Shown in pieces: positions 6,426 to 14,101 of a DNA stretch of 15,438 nucleotides (position 1 is its first letter; every line of letters starts with the position of its first letter). A program made the position numbers and the translations under genes. The stretch is from CBDUBS01 sp965365445. GTDB taxonomy: Bacteria; Bacteroidota; Rhodothermia; Rhodothermales; DASSAV01. The notes below the pieces were generated by a model, which saw only the letters and a list, made by a program, of their open reading frames with translations, was not told the DNA's origin and did not search any database. The stretch is from contig CBDUBS010000079.1 in the NCBI GenBank assembly GCA_965365445.1, positions 1 to 15,438 on the forward strand, written 5' to 3'.

Positions 6426-7111
6426 GCTGCAACCAGTTTGTACCCCACCCCATGCACCGTAAGGATGTGCCTCGGCGCCGACGGGTCGGTTTCGATCTTC
6501 TGCCTCAGTTTCAGGATGAAGTTGTCCACCGTGCGCGAAGTCGGGCTGTTTTCGTATCCCCAGACCTGTTCCAGCAACTGGTCCCGGCTTACGGTGCGCC
6601 CGCGGTGTTCGTAGAGGTAGCGCAGCACCTCGAACTCCAGGTGAGACATGCCGGCCGGCTCCCCGTCGCACAACGCCTCGTACCCCTCCAGGTCCAGTTC
6701 CAGCCTCCCCAGCCGGATGCGCGGCGAGCCGGCTTCCGTCTGGCGGGCTTGCCGTCGCAGCAGGGCCTTGACTCGCGCCAGCAGTTCGCGCAGCCCGAAC
6801 GGCTTGGTCAGGTAATCGTCGGCTCCGAGCTCCAGCCCAAGCACCTTGTCGATTTCCTCTCCTTTGGCCGTCAGCATGAGTATCGAGGACGTGCATCCTT
6901 TATGCCGCGCCATCCGGCACACGTCGAACCCGGAACGTTTCGGCAGCATCACATCCAGGATTACCAGGTCGAACCCGCCTTCCAGCATGGCGTGCAGGCC
7001 GGTTTCGCCGTCGCCTGCCACTTCGACATCGTAGCCCTCGAACTCCAGGTTGTCCCGCAGTCCGGTTTGCATGTGGGGCTCGTCTTCAACGATCAGGATG
7101 CGCCGGTTCAC
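6413..7111 (-). CDS. OmpR/PhoB-family response regulator
   Basis: The 232-residue protein is a phosphorylation-controlled DNA-binding regulator. The receiver domain (about 3-118) has the acidic pair Glu9/Asp10 in ILIVEDEP, the phosphoacceptor Asp53 in LVILDVMLP, Thr81 in LMLTAKG and Lys103 in LTKPFG. A winged-helix DNA-binding domain follows (about 130-228), with SHLEFEVLRYL, SRDQLLEQVWG and the wing HILTVHGVGYKLV. The start is taken as GTG 7111-7109, which overlaps the kinase stop in the four bases GTGA. The longer open frame to 7183 would add 24 residues ahead of the first receiver strand. Overlap with the histidine kinase implies translational coupling and a cognate pair. Its likely targets are the two triple-hexamer operators at 6389-6425 and 5168-5204, the first of which overlaps its own stop codon. 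The family is certain; the targets are inferred from position and repeat architecture. Confidence 0.94.
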   Translation of the reverse strand: MNRRILIVEDEPHMQTGLRDNLEFEGYDVEVAGDGETGLHAMLEGGFDLVILDVMLPKRSGFDVCRMARHKGCTSSILMLTAKGEEIDKVLGLELGADDYLTKPFGLRELLARVKALLRRQARQTEAGSPRIRLGRLELDLEGYEALCDGEPAGMSHLEFEVLRYLYEHRGRTVSRDQLLEQVWGYENSPTSRTVDNFILKLRQKIETDPSAPRHILTVHGVGYKLVAADNR

Positions 7112-8709
7112 GTTTTTTCCAGGTTGAGCCCGTAAGAGGCGGGCGGTTCGTCGGGAATGCGATCCGGCAGCCGGTTGAACCATATTCTGAACCGGCTGCC
7201 CTCTCCGGGCGTGCTATCGAGCCGTATCGAGCCGCCATGGGCTTCCACGACCTGTTTCACGATGGCAAGTCCGAGCCCCGAGCCCCTGGCTTCGTGCACC
7301 AGCCCTTTGCCTACCCGGTAAAACGGTTCGAAAATCCGCTCTTGCTCCGTTGCCGGAATGCCGATGCCCCGGTCCGCCACTTCCACGAATACACGCTCGC
7401 CTTCCTGCCCGGTGGCAACATCGATGCGCCGTTCATCCCGGCTGTATTTCGCCGCATTGTCGATGAGGTTGATCAGCACTTCCTGGAGGGTGTGCGCATC
7501 TCCCCGGACCGGCGGCAAGCCCTCGGCCCGTGCTACGCGTATGGTAAACCCCTCCTGCTCCAGTTTGCCTTCATAGCTTGCCATTACGTGCGTTACTACC
7601 TCGTTCAGGTCCACCCCGGCGAACCGGTATTCTTTTCGGCCGGCTTCCAGTCGTGAAAAACTCAGGATGTTATCCACGAGCCGGGTAAGGCGTTCGGCTT
7701 CGCGCCGGATGGTTCTGAAGTACTCCTTCCTTTTGTCCTCGGAAGGCACGCGGTTCAGTTCCAGCGTTTCCGCATACATCCGTATAAGGGCCAGGGGCGT
7801 CCGCAGCTCATGCGAAACGTTCGATACGAAGTCCGAGCGCATTCCGGCCAGCTCTACCTCTCGACGCGCGTTTCGGACAACCAGCCACACACCCACGCCC
7901 AGGGCGGATACCAGCAGGGAGATGAGAATGAGGCTCCGGAAGAAGCGCTCCCGCAGGATCTGCTGCACCGATCGGTCCCTCGGCTCGATGCCGATTTCAT
8001 GGTCGGGCAGTATCCATACGCTCCGGCGCCTCATCGACTCCGGATGCTTCAGGGCGCCGTTGGCGAACACGACGGAGTCGTGGCTGCGGTCGAATACGGC
8101 CACCGTGAAGCTCTCTCTCGCTACCTCCCGCAACTTCGGAGCCAGCACGCTCTCGATAAGAACCGAGTCGGGAATGAGGAATCCGGCCGTTTCGGCGTCC
8201 GGGTTTCCGCGACGAAGCGGATATACGAGCGCCACATGCGGTTGCCCCCCCGGCGTCCTCAACCGTATCGAGGTCAGCGGCCGGAAATCCTTATGCCGGC
8301 TCCGCCGTGGCCGGCCGGCTTTCGCCAGAGAGTCGCGCACCGCTTCGATCCACCCCACGCCGTCGGGGCGTCTTGCCCCTGCCGAGTCGATCAGCAGCCC
8401 ACTGCCCGCCTCTCGTCCGAGAAAAAAGACGGCTTCGATGTCCGAGTCATCCAGCAGGCGTTGCGCCGCTTCCGCCTGCGGTGGGCCGCCGAAACCTGTG
8501 GCCCTGTCGAGCTCGTTGAACCGGCTCGTAGCCACGTCCAGTGCGTGCTGATTGACGGAAAAAAGAAGCGTTTCGATCTGCCGTTCGTAGATCTGCCCGA
8601 TGGCTCGTTCGCCGGCTGCCAGCGACTGAATTTCGTGAGCGAGGTACACCGCGCCAAGCAAGCCGGATAGCGCCAGTAAAACCAGGGTGGTACGTCGCAG
8701 AAAAATCAT
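7108..8709 (-). CDS. Membrane sensor histidine kinase, partner of the OmpR-family regulator
   Basis: The 533-residue protein has an N-terminal membrane helix (about 7-25), an extracytoplasmic region of roughly 230 residues with no recognised fold, and a second membrane helix (about 258-278, RSLILISLLVSALGVGVWLV). The HisKA domain has the H-box FVSNVSHELRTPLALI with His300 as phosphoacceptor. The HATPase domain has N-box INLIDNAAKY (Asn414, Asn418), G1 DRGIGIP (446-452), F box FEPFYRVG and G2 GSGLGLAIV (476-484). It has no HAMP domain; the second helix runs almost directly into HisKA. The start is ATG 8709, preceded by a weak GGGAAAG. The stop overlaps the response-regulator start by four bases. 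The RsbW-type kinase gene ends 32 bases upstream, so the gene is probably cotranscribed with the partner-switching module. The sensed signal is unknown. Confidence 0.93.
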   Translation of the reverse strand: MIFLRRTTLVLLALSGLLGAVYLAHEIQSLAAGERAIGQIYERQIETLLFSVNQHALDVATSRFNELDRATGFGGPPQAEAAQRLLDDSDIEAVFFLGREAGSGLLIDSAGARRPDGVGWIEAVRDSLAKAGRPRRSRHKDFRPLTSIRLRTPGGQPHVALVYPLRRGNPDAETAGFLIPDSVLIESVLAPKLREVARESFTVAVFDRSHDSVVFANGALKHPESMRRRSVWILPDHEIGIEPRDRSVQQILRERFFRSLILISLLVSALGVGVWLVVRNARREVELAGMRSDFVSNVSHELRTPLALIRMYAETLELNRVPSEDKRKEYFRTIRREAERLTRLVDNILSFSRLEAGRKEYRFAGVDLNEVVTHVMASYEGKLEQEGFTIRVARAEGLPPVRGDAHTLQEVLINLIDNAAKYSRDERRIDVATGQEGERVFVEVADRGIGIPATEQERIFEPFYRVGKGLVHEARGSGLGLAIVKQVVEAHGGSIRLDSTPGEGSRFRIWFNRLPDRIPDEPPASYGLNLEKT

Positions 8710-8741
8710 CGCGCTTTCCCGGTCGGTGGGGCGGCGGAGGG

Positions 8742-9194
8742 CTACCGACCGGTGTTGCCGTCCAGGTCCGCCGCTTCGGTGCGATATTTCGTCAGGTACA
8801 CCTCGTTTACGTTGCCGCGCGTCCGGTATTCCACCTGATCCATGAGCCGTGTCATGATGAGGACCCCGTAGCCTCCGGCGCGCCGCTGCTTGATGGATTC
8901 CAGGATATCCGGTGTGGTGTAGAATTCCGGGCGAAATGCCGTTCCTTCGTCCCGTATCCGAACGGTAACCCGGTCCGCCCCGACCATCACAGCCACATCG
9001 ATCCGCTGTTCCGGGGCGCCCCGGTAAGCGTGTTTGATAACGTTCGTGCAGGCTTCATCGACGGCGATCTTGAACTGCTCCGCAATTTCTTCGGACAGGC
9101 CGGCCTCTTTCGCGTGCTTCTCCACGAACCGACGTACCTCCTCCAGGTGGCGTGTCGAACTCGGAACGCTCAATGAGTAGACGGATAGAGCCAA
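8742..9194 (-). CDS. RsbW-type serine kinase / anti-sigma-type factor (HATPase fold)
   Basis: The 150-residue protein is a GHKL-fold ATP-binding protein of the RsbW/SpoIIAB kind. In partner switching such proteins phosphorylate a STAS antagonist and sequester a target, classically a sigma factor. The N-box is FKIAVDEACTNVIKHAY (Glu47, Asn51), the G1-like box is RIRDEGTAF (81-87) and the G2-like loop is GGYGVLIM (107-114), where family members usually have GGLGL. The start is the TTG at 9194-9192: the frame has a TAA two codons upstream and no ATG until residue 70, and a later TTG at 9176 would remove part of the first beta strand. The STAS gene lies 51 bases upstream and the histidine kinase 32 bases downstream. 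No sigma factor is encoded in the window, so its target may be elsewhere or may not be a sigma factor. Confidence 0.88.
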   Translation of the reverse strand: MALSVYSLSVPSSTRHLEEVRRFVEKHAKEAGLSEEIAEQFKIAVDEACTNVIKHAYRGAPEQRIDVAVMVGADRVTVRIRDEGTAFRPEFYTTPDILESIKQRRAGGYGVLIMTRLMDQVEYRTRGNVNEVYLTKYRTEAADLDGNTGR

Positions 9195-9245
9195 GGGTTA
9201 TCTCACGAAAAAAGGATATAATCGACAGCCGGCCTCCCCTGTCGG

Positions 9246-9614
9246 TCAGGCATCGGTATCCGGGCCGTTTTCATTGAACCGTGCCAGCGCCTCCTCTTCT
9301 GTCTCTACGATGTCGAACAGCATCGGAAAGCCGAGCAGGTCGAACACATTGAATACTTTCGGCTGGAGAGCCGAAATCTTTATATCCCCTCCCTGCTCCC
9401 GGATTTCCTCGATGTAGGCCATGAATACGCCGAGCCCCGCACTGGAGATGTAGCGCAGATGCTCGCCGTTGATCACGATCCGGTGGTTCGACTCCTGCTG
9501 ACATTTCTGTATGGCCGCTTCCAGTTCCGAAGCCGTATGTGCGTCGAGCTCTCCTTTGAGGTCGAGCACCTGTACGGGTCCGTGAGAGCGGAATCCAACT
9601 GAAAAATTGCTCAT
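9246..9614 (-). CDS. STAS-domain anti-anti-sigma-type factor
   Basis: The 122-residue single-domain protein is of the SpoIIAA/RsbV type. The beta strand VQVLDLKGELDAHTASELEAA and the phosphorylation loop RYISSAGLGVFM are characteristic. By alignment to the DSSGLG loop of SpoIIAA, Ser58 is the expected phosphoacceptor, with Ser57 next to it. The unphosphorylated protein would bind the RsbW-type kinase encoded just downstream, and the SpoIIE-type phosphatase encoded just upstream would reset it. The C-terminal helix region (FDLLGFPMLFDIVETEEEAL) is standard for the family. ATG 9614 has no clear ribosome binding site. The gene lies 46 bases after the phosphatase gene, consistent with one operon. 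Confidence 0.92.
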   Translation of the reverse strand: MSNFSVGFRSHGPVQVLDLKGELDAHTASELEAAIQKCQQESNHRIVINGEHLRYISSAGLGVFMAYIEEIREQGGDIKISALQPKVFNVFDLLGFPMLFDIVETEEEALARFNENGPDTDA

Positions 9615-9660
9615 AAAGCGTTTTGAATGCGAAAATCGTCGGTGAGCGTGCGGGTATCCG

Positions 9661-11916
9661 TTACCCTGTCTTCGTTGAGGCGAGGGCTATGTCGTCCTGG
9701 ATGCGGCTGATGCGCGAATCGCCTCCGGCTACCGTTTCCGGCAGTTCTATCCCGTGCCACTTCAGCACGACCAGCGTCATGTCGTCGTCGTAGGTTTCAT
9801 CTTCCGTGAACGCTTGCAGGTTTTCCAGCAGCGAGCCGTGCAGTTCATGCGCCCCTTCGTACCGGTGCTCTTTCAGGAATCCGAGCAGGCGGTCGTAGCC
9901 ATACTCTTCGCCGCTCCGGTTGCGGCTTTCTACCACCCCGTCGGTGTACAGCGCAAAAACGTCCCCCGGCTGCAAGCGGATACGCTCTTCCACGAGCGTT
10001 TCCTGAAAACGCGATCCGCGATCGAGGCCCAGGCCCAATCCCTGGCTGCGCAAAAACCGCGCTTCTCCCGAAATACCGATCATCGCCGCCGGGCAGTGCC
10101 CCGCCCGCGCGAGATACAGTTCCTCTTTTTCCAGATCGAGAAGCCCGTAGATTACGGAGATGAATATATGCTTGTCCAGCGCCATGTTCAGCGCATCGTT
10201 CGCATGCACCAGAAAATCGATGGGGCGCGGAGCCAGGCGGCTCACGGCGCGGAAAATCCCCTGCATTTCGGCCATGTAGAAGGCGGCATGGGTGCCTTTT
10301 CCCGAGACGTCCGCGATGATCAGGGCGAGCCGGTTCTCGTCTACCTGCACGAAATCGTAGTAGTCGCCGCCAACCTCCTGAGCGGAAACGCTCGAAGCCG
10401 CAATAGCCACCCCAGGCGGATGCGGCAACACCTGCGGAAGCAGCTTGTGTTGCACTTCCCGGGCAATCGTGAGCTCGCGCTTGAGCCGTTCTTTTTCCAC
10501 CTGCTCTTCGAACAACCGGGCGTGATCCAGGGCCAGGGCCGCCTGAGCGGCAAAAACCGTCATGGCCTCTACGTCATCCTGCTCGAAGCCGTGCGTTACG
10601 TCTTTCGTGACGAACAGGGCTCCGAGAAGCTCGTTTCGGGCGATGAGCGGTACGGCCAACAGGCTGCCGAGGGAATCGCCCGGCCGGGCCGTAATGCGAT
10701 GGTCGGCCGGGGCCTGGTCCACCAGAACGGGTTCGCGCTTCTGGTACACCTCCTCGAAGAATGCATCCGTATCCACCATTTCGCGGATCCGTTCCACGGC
10801 GGCGCCGCGGACGCTTGCGAGGCGCGGCCGCAGCGAGCCGCTCTGTGGATCCGTGATCGCCAACCAGGCCCGGTGGGCCGTGCCCGCCTCCACCGGCGAC
10901 GCCGTAATCATCGCGGCCAACCGCTCGGGGTCGAACACCTGGCTCACCAGCGAGGTAAGCGAGTACATCGCGGCCATCTCGTCCACTTTTTGCTGGAAAT
11001 CCCCGGTGGTCGGCAGGTGAAACAACAGCGAAAGGAAGGCCGTCGTGCAGTACAGGATGCCAAATACGATGGAGAGTAAGCTGAATTGCCGGAGCGGAAA
11101 ACTGTAGTTCACGATGTAGGTATCCGCACCGGGCAAAAAGCCTGCGTCCCCGAACAACAGCCCTCCAACGAGCAGACCCAGCAGTAAAACCGCCAGCCCC
11201 AGCGAGGCCGTTTTCCCTCTGAATGAAAGAAACGGAATCCATGAGAGGCGGAACGAATTGATTACCATCAGGATGACCGCCGGTATCACGGCCAGCGTCT
11301 GCAGGAGCGGCAGTCGATCCGGATCCGGTTCGATCATGAACGTCGATACCGAGGCCAGCGTCATAGCCCCTATCATGAGGTACCAGTTGCGCTGGCTGCC
11401 CTTCGTTCGTTTGAACAGCGCCAGGTCCCTGAACCGGTGCAGCAGAAACAGGGCGAACGACCCTTCGAGCACGCTCAGCGCGTTCATCTTGACGACCGTA
11501 GCCAGCGTCAACGGAACATAGGTACGGCTGGATGGATCCACCTCGAAGCCGAGCGCCAGGGCGTTCGGAGTCGATACGGGCGGCCGGCCAATGCCGATCA
11601 CCAGCCGGGCTATACCGAGCAGCACCGCGCCGAGCACGAGCGTTGTCCAGAACACCGTGGAGGGGCTCGTCCTCCGGTTTTTGAAATACGCCGAAAACAA
11701 AAACCACAGCGAGGTGTAGGCCGCCAGCACCAGGAAATGATACACGGCCTGCACGGGCGGACTCAGCGGCTCGCCCCGGCTGAAAAGCAGGAAATGATAC
11801 CCGAACCCGAAAACATAGCAGACGATGAACAACGCCAGCAAGATCAGTCGCCGGCCCCGCCCCGCCTTGTCGGAAAGCAGGCCATTCGATGACGTGGCTT
11901 TCAGTCTGCCTAACAT
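9661..11916 (-). CDS. Membrane-bound SpoIIE-type PP2C phosphatase with GAF domain
   Basis: With the ATG at 11916-11914 the product has 751 residues. About eight membrane helices come first (near 23-45, 56-78, 88-110, 135-160, 177-194, 203-221, 236-256 and 276-299). A GAF-like domain follows (about 308-470, with GSLLAVPLIARNELLGALFV and AAQAALALDHARLFEEQ), and then a SpoIIE/RsbU-type PP2C domain (about 485-718). Its metal-binding motifs are intact: GGDYYDF (516-522), ADVSGKG (535-541), AGHCPA (605-610), TDGVVESRN (658-666) and DDDMTLVVLK (710-719). It should dephosphorylate the STAS protein encoded 46 bases downstream in response to a signal at the membrane or GAF domain. The frame stays open to 12060, with another ATG at 11955; the extension is basic with no domain, and no ribosome binding site decides the question. 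The multi-helix sensor is not one I can name. Confidence 0.9.
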   Translation of the reverse strand: MLGRLKATSSNGLLSDKAGRGRRLILLALFIVCYVFGFGYHFLLFSRGEPLSPPVQAVYHFLVLAAYTSLWFLFSAYFKNRRTSPSTVFWTTLVLGAVLLGIARLVIGIGRPPVSTPNALALGFEVDPSSRTYVPLTLATVVKMNALSVLEGSFALFLLHRFRDLALFKRTKGSQRNWYLMIGAMTLASVSTFMIEPDPDRLPLLQTLAVIPAVILMVINSFRLSWIPFLSFRGKTASLGLAVLLLGLLVGGLLFGDAGFLPGADTYIVNYSFPLRQFSLLSIVFGILYCTTAFLSLLFHLPTTGDFQQKVDEMAAMYSLTSLVSQVFDPERLAAMITASPVEAGTAHRAWLAITDPQSGSLRPRLASVRGAAVERIREMVDTDAFFEEVYQKREPVLVDQAPADHRITARPGDSLGSLLAVPLIARNELLGALFVTKDVTHGFEQDDVEAMTVFAAQAALALDHARLFEEQVEKERLKRELTIAREVQHKLLPQVLPHPPGVAIAASSVSAQEVGGDYYDFVQVDENRLALIIADVSGKGTHAAFYMAEMQGIFRAVSRLAPRPIDFLVHANDALNMALDKHIFISVIYGLLDLEKEELYLARAGHCPAAMIGISGEARFLRSQGLGLGLDRGSRFQETLVEERIRLQPGDVFALYTDGVVESRNRSGEEYGYDRLLGFLKEHRYEGAHELHGSLLENLQAFTEDETYDDDMTLVVLKWHGIELPETVAGGDSRISRIQDDIALASTKTG

Positions 11917-12217
11917 GCGATGAACATGGTGATCGGTGCACCCCGGCTCGGGCATTCTCCGCTTCGCCGTGCGAGGGACCCGTTTCGGGCGAACAAAAGG
12001 GCACGGCCTTCCGGACACCCCGTTTATGCGAGCGTAAACCCACCGGCTCCAGCGGGTCATACTGTTTTTTCAGGTCGATTGTTACACTGTAGCCGGTTGT
12101 TTTCCCATACGGCGCCGCCCGTAAGCAAAAACAATCGGGCCAATCGACAATCATAAGGTAACTTAGTTCAGGGAATTCCGTACAGTACCGGTACCTTTTT
12201 CCGGCCAATCTCAGCCC
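11917..12217. promoter_or_regulatory. Divergent intergenic region between the phosphatase operon and the repeat-protein gene
   Basis: About 300 bases separate the two divergent starts, and the stretch 12061-12217 is visibly AT-richer. It holds several GATTGT/ACAATC elements: GATTGTTA at 12077-12084 on the plus strand, ACAATCG at 12131-12137 and CGACAATC at 12145-12152 on the minus strand. They resemble the hexamer of operators A and B but do not match it exactly and lack the 10/21-bp spacing. A perfect 10-bp palindrome GTACCGGTAC lies at 12185-12194, 23 bases before the plus-strand ATG. TAACTTAG near 12159 is a weak -7 candidate. No gene is supported here beyond a possible N-terminal extension of the phosphatase, up to 12060. 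Confidence 0.4.
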
Positions 12218-14026
12218 ATGAAACGACGGTTCGTAGTTCGTACTCAACTCTTTCTCCTCGGGGCTGTGCTCGTCTTGCTCCTAGGACGCGTCTTTGTTTT
12301 TACGGGCGATTCCTCGAAGCTCATCACCCTCGACGACCTCGATTCCCGGTCGTTGAGCCATGCGTCTTTTGCGGTGCATAAGCCGGTCCGGATGTCGGTG
12401 CAGGCTACGGGGTCGTTCGAAGCCCTCCCGGCCGCCGGTATTCCGGGCAAACTTGCCGCCTACGGGTGGATCCTCAACCGCTCCGCCCGGAAGGTAGTGT
12501 GGGAGATGGCTCCTGAAACCGTTGCGCATACCCGCGGGTTGCTCGCCGCCCGCACCGATACCATTTCGCTCGAACCCGGTGTGTACGACGTGTTTTTCAG
12601 CGCCTACGGCAGCGGCGAGAAGCCCCGGAAGTCCGGTTCGTTCTTTCGGCGCATCGTCGGCCCGGCCGTACGCTGGCAAAACGAACACAGCAAATGGCAG
12701 ATGGCCTTGCATCCGGTAGGGGCTTTCGAAGGTGTCGTGGAGAAGCTAGATGAGTCCGACGCGCGCGAGCGGCCCTCGGAAGCCCTGTGGTCATCGGCGC
12801 CCATGCACGACAAACAGCGCTCGAACTTCGTTTTTGAAGTCGTACGGCCGGTTCAGCTTCAGGCCTATGCCGTGGGGGAATGGCGGGACGGCCCTGCGGA
12901 TCATAGCTGGATCGACAACGTCACGACCGGCGAAACCGTCTGGAAAATGGACCCGTCCAATACCCGGCCTGCGGGCGGGTCGCCGGTGAACCGCCTGGCC
13001 GACGAGTCCATACGCCTGGAGCCGGGCATATACCGGGCCATTGCCGAAACGAATGGCCGCCACGCCTTTGACGACTGGAACGTCGGGCCCCCCTACGACC
13101 CGCTTTCCTGGGGCCTCACGCTTCTTCTGTCTCACCCTCAGGATACCCTCCTCGTCCGGCCGTTCGACCCGTGGGCCATGCGTACGCCGCTCGTAGGGCT
13201 TACGCGCGTGCCTCACGACAACCATCGCACCCGGAAATTCAGCATTCGTAAGCCGGTTGACGTCATGGTGTACGCCGTCGGCGAAATTACCGACACCGAT
13301 CGGTACGATTACGGCTGGCTGGAGAACGAAACCACCGGGCAGATCGTATGGGACATGAACGGCGCCCGTACGAGCTCGGCCGGGGGGGACCATAAAAACC
13401 GCCTCGAAACGGCGTTCCTTACGCTCGCACCCGGGGATTACGCCCTTCATTACCGCACGGACGACTCCCATAACTATGATGATTGGAACAGCGATCCGCC
13501 CGATCATCCGGAACGTTGGGGCGTTACGCTGTTCCCCGTTGCGCCGTCGGTCGATTCCGGAGCCTTTGCGCTTGCCGGGTCGGTGAACATTGAAAATACG
13601 GCGCGGGACTGGGAGGGGCCTGCCGGCGCGCTGCGCCCGCCGCTTCCGCCCATGCCGATCCCCGGGAACGTCCTTGTAATTCGTAATTTGCTCCGGAACG
13701 AGGAGGATGTCCGGGAGCCGTTCGAGCTGGATCGGGATACCGAGGTGTTCATCCGCGCCGTAGGCGAAATTTCCATGAGCGGGCGCTACGACTATGGCTG
13801 GATCGAACGGGCCGATACCCGGGAAATCGTATGGGAAATGACCTGGCAGAACACCACGCCTGCCGGAGGCGATGAGCGCAACCGCATGTTTGCCGGTCTC
13901 GTAAGGCTTCCCGCCGGAAGCTACGTCGCCCGCTTCAAAACCGATCTCTCTCACGCCTTCAAGGATTTCGGCGACGCTCGCCCGGACCATCCCGAAGCGT
14001 GGGGCATTGTCATTTCCCGACCGTAA
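12218..14026 (+). CDS. Membrane-anchored protein of four related beta-rich repeats, function unknown
   Basis: The 602-residue protein has a basic N-terminus (MKRRFVVR) and one hydrophobic helix (about 8-28), so it is probably anchored in or exported across the inner membrane. The rest consists of four related units of about 100-120 residues, near 45-165, 200-304, 336-440 and 495-600. Each has F-x-V-x-x-P-V, a G-W-I/L strand (AYGWI, HSWI, YDYGWL, YDYGWI), V-W-E/K/D-M, an AGG-x-x-x-NR turn, LxPGxY and a W-G-x-x-L/I end. Units 2 and 3 also contain DDWN and a proline-rich PP-D turn, and unit 4 has DHPEAWG. The first unit is the most divergent. I do not recognise the domain; the pattern suggests a beta-sandwich repeat exposed in the periplasm. 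It is transcribed divergently from the partner-switching operon, so shared regulation is possible but not shown. There is no clear ribosome binding site. Confidence 0.8.
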   Translation: MKRRFVVRTQLFLLGAVLVLLLGRVFVFTGDSSKLITLDDLDSRSLSHASFAVHKPVRMSVQATGSFEALPAAGIPGKLAAYGWILNRSARKVVWEMAPETVAHTRGLLAARTDTISLEPGVYDVFFSAYGSGEKPRKSGSFFRRIVGPAVRWQNEHSKWQMALHPVGAFEGVVEKLDESDARERPSEALWSSAPMHDKQRSNFVFEVVRPVQLQAYAVGEWRDGPADHSWIDNVTTGETVWKMDPSNTRPAGGSPVNRLADESIRLEPGIYRAIAETNGRHAFDDWNVGPPYDPLSWGLTLLLSHPQDTLLVRPFDPWAMRTPLVGLTRVPHDNHRTRKFSIRKPVDVMVYAVGEITDTDRYDYGWLENETTGQIVWDMNGARTSSAGGDHKNRLETAFLTLAPGDYALHYRTDDSHNYDDWNSDPPDHPERWGVTLFPVAPSVDSGAFALAGSVNIENTARDWEGPAGALRPPLPPMPIPGNVLVIRNLLRNEEDVREPFELDRDTEVFIRAVGEISMSGRYDYGWIERADTREIVWEMTWQNTTPAGGDERNRMFAGLVRLPAGSYVARFKTDLSHAFKDFGDARPDHPEAWGIVISRP

Positions 14027-14051
14027 CCGGGGGAATCCGGCGTCTGTGGCG

Positions 14052-14059
14052 TATCTTCG
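14052..14059 (+). promoter_or_regulatory. Possible -7 box upstream of prmA
   Basis: TATCTTCG in the 75-base gap before prmA differs at one defined position from the Bacteroidota -7 consensus TAnnTTTG, and resembles the CATCTTCG box proposed before the secreted-protein gene. No TTTG/TTG -33 element is visible 19-21 bases upstream, so this is weak. Confidence 0.3.
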
Positions 14060-14101
14060 GGGCAGTCCATTCACCTACTCCCCGCCCGGAGCCTCAACTT
14101 C

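Noticed and set aside
7112..7183. 24-residue N-terminal extension of the response regulator
   Set aside because: Receiver domains of this family begin just before the first strand (RRILIVEDE). GTG 7111 sits in a GTGA overlap with the kinase stop, a common coupling arrangement.
9754..11079. 441-codon plus-strand frame opposite the SpoIIE-type phosphatase
   Set aside because: It is antisense to a sequence with all PP2C metal motifs intact. Long antisense frames are expected at this GC content.
10574..12247. 557-codon minus-strand frame overlapping the phosphatase gene in another frame
   Set aside because: Its Arg/Gly/Ala-rich composition and lack of domains mark it as an out-of-frame shadow of the phosphatase membrane region.
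14007..14012. Single TTGTCA near the end of the repeat-protein gene, upstream of prmA
   Set aside because: It is a lone hexamer without the 10/21-bp partners seen in operators A and B, and is expected by chance in 15 kb.
12791..14074. 427-codon minus-strand frame opposite the four-repeat protein
   Set aside because: The internally repeated, motif-conserving frame is on the plus strand. The antisense translation mirrors those repeats and shows no signal peptide or domain of its own.
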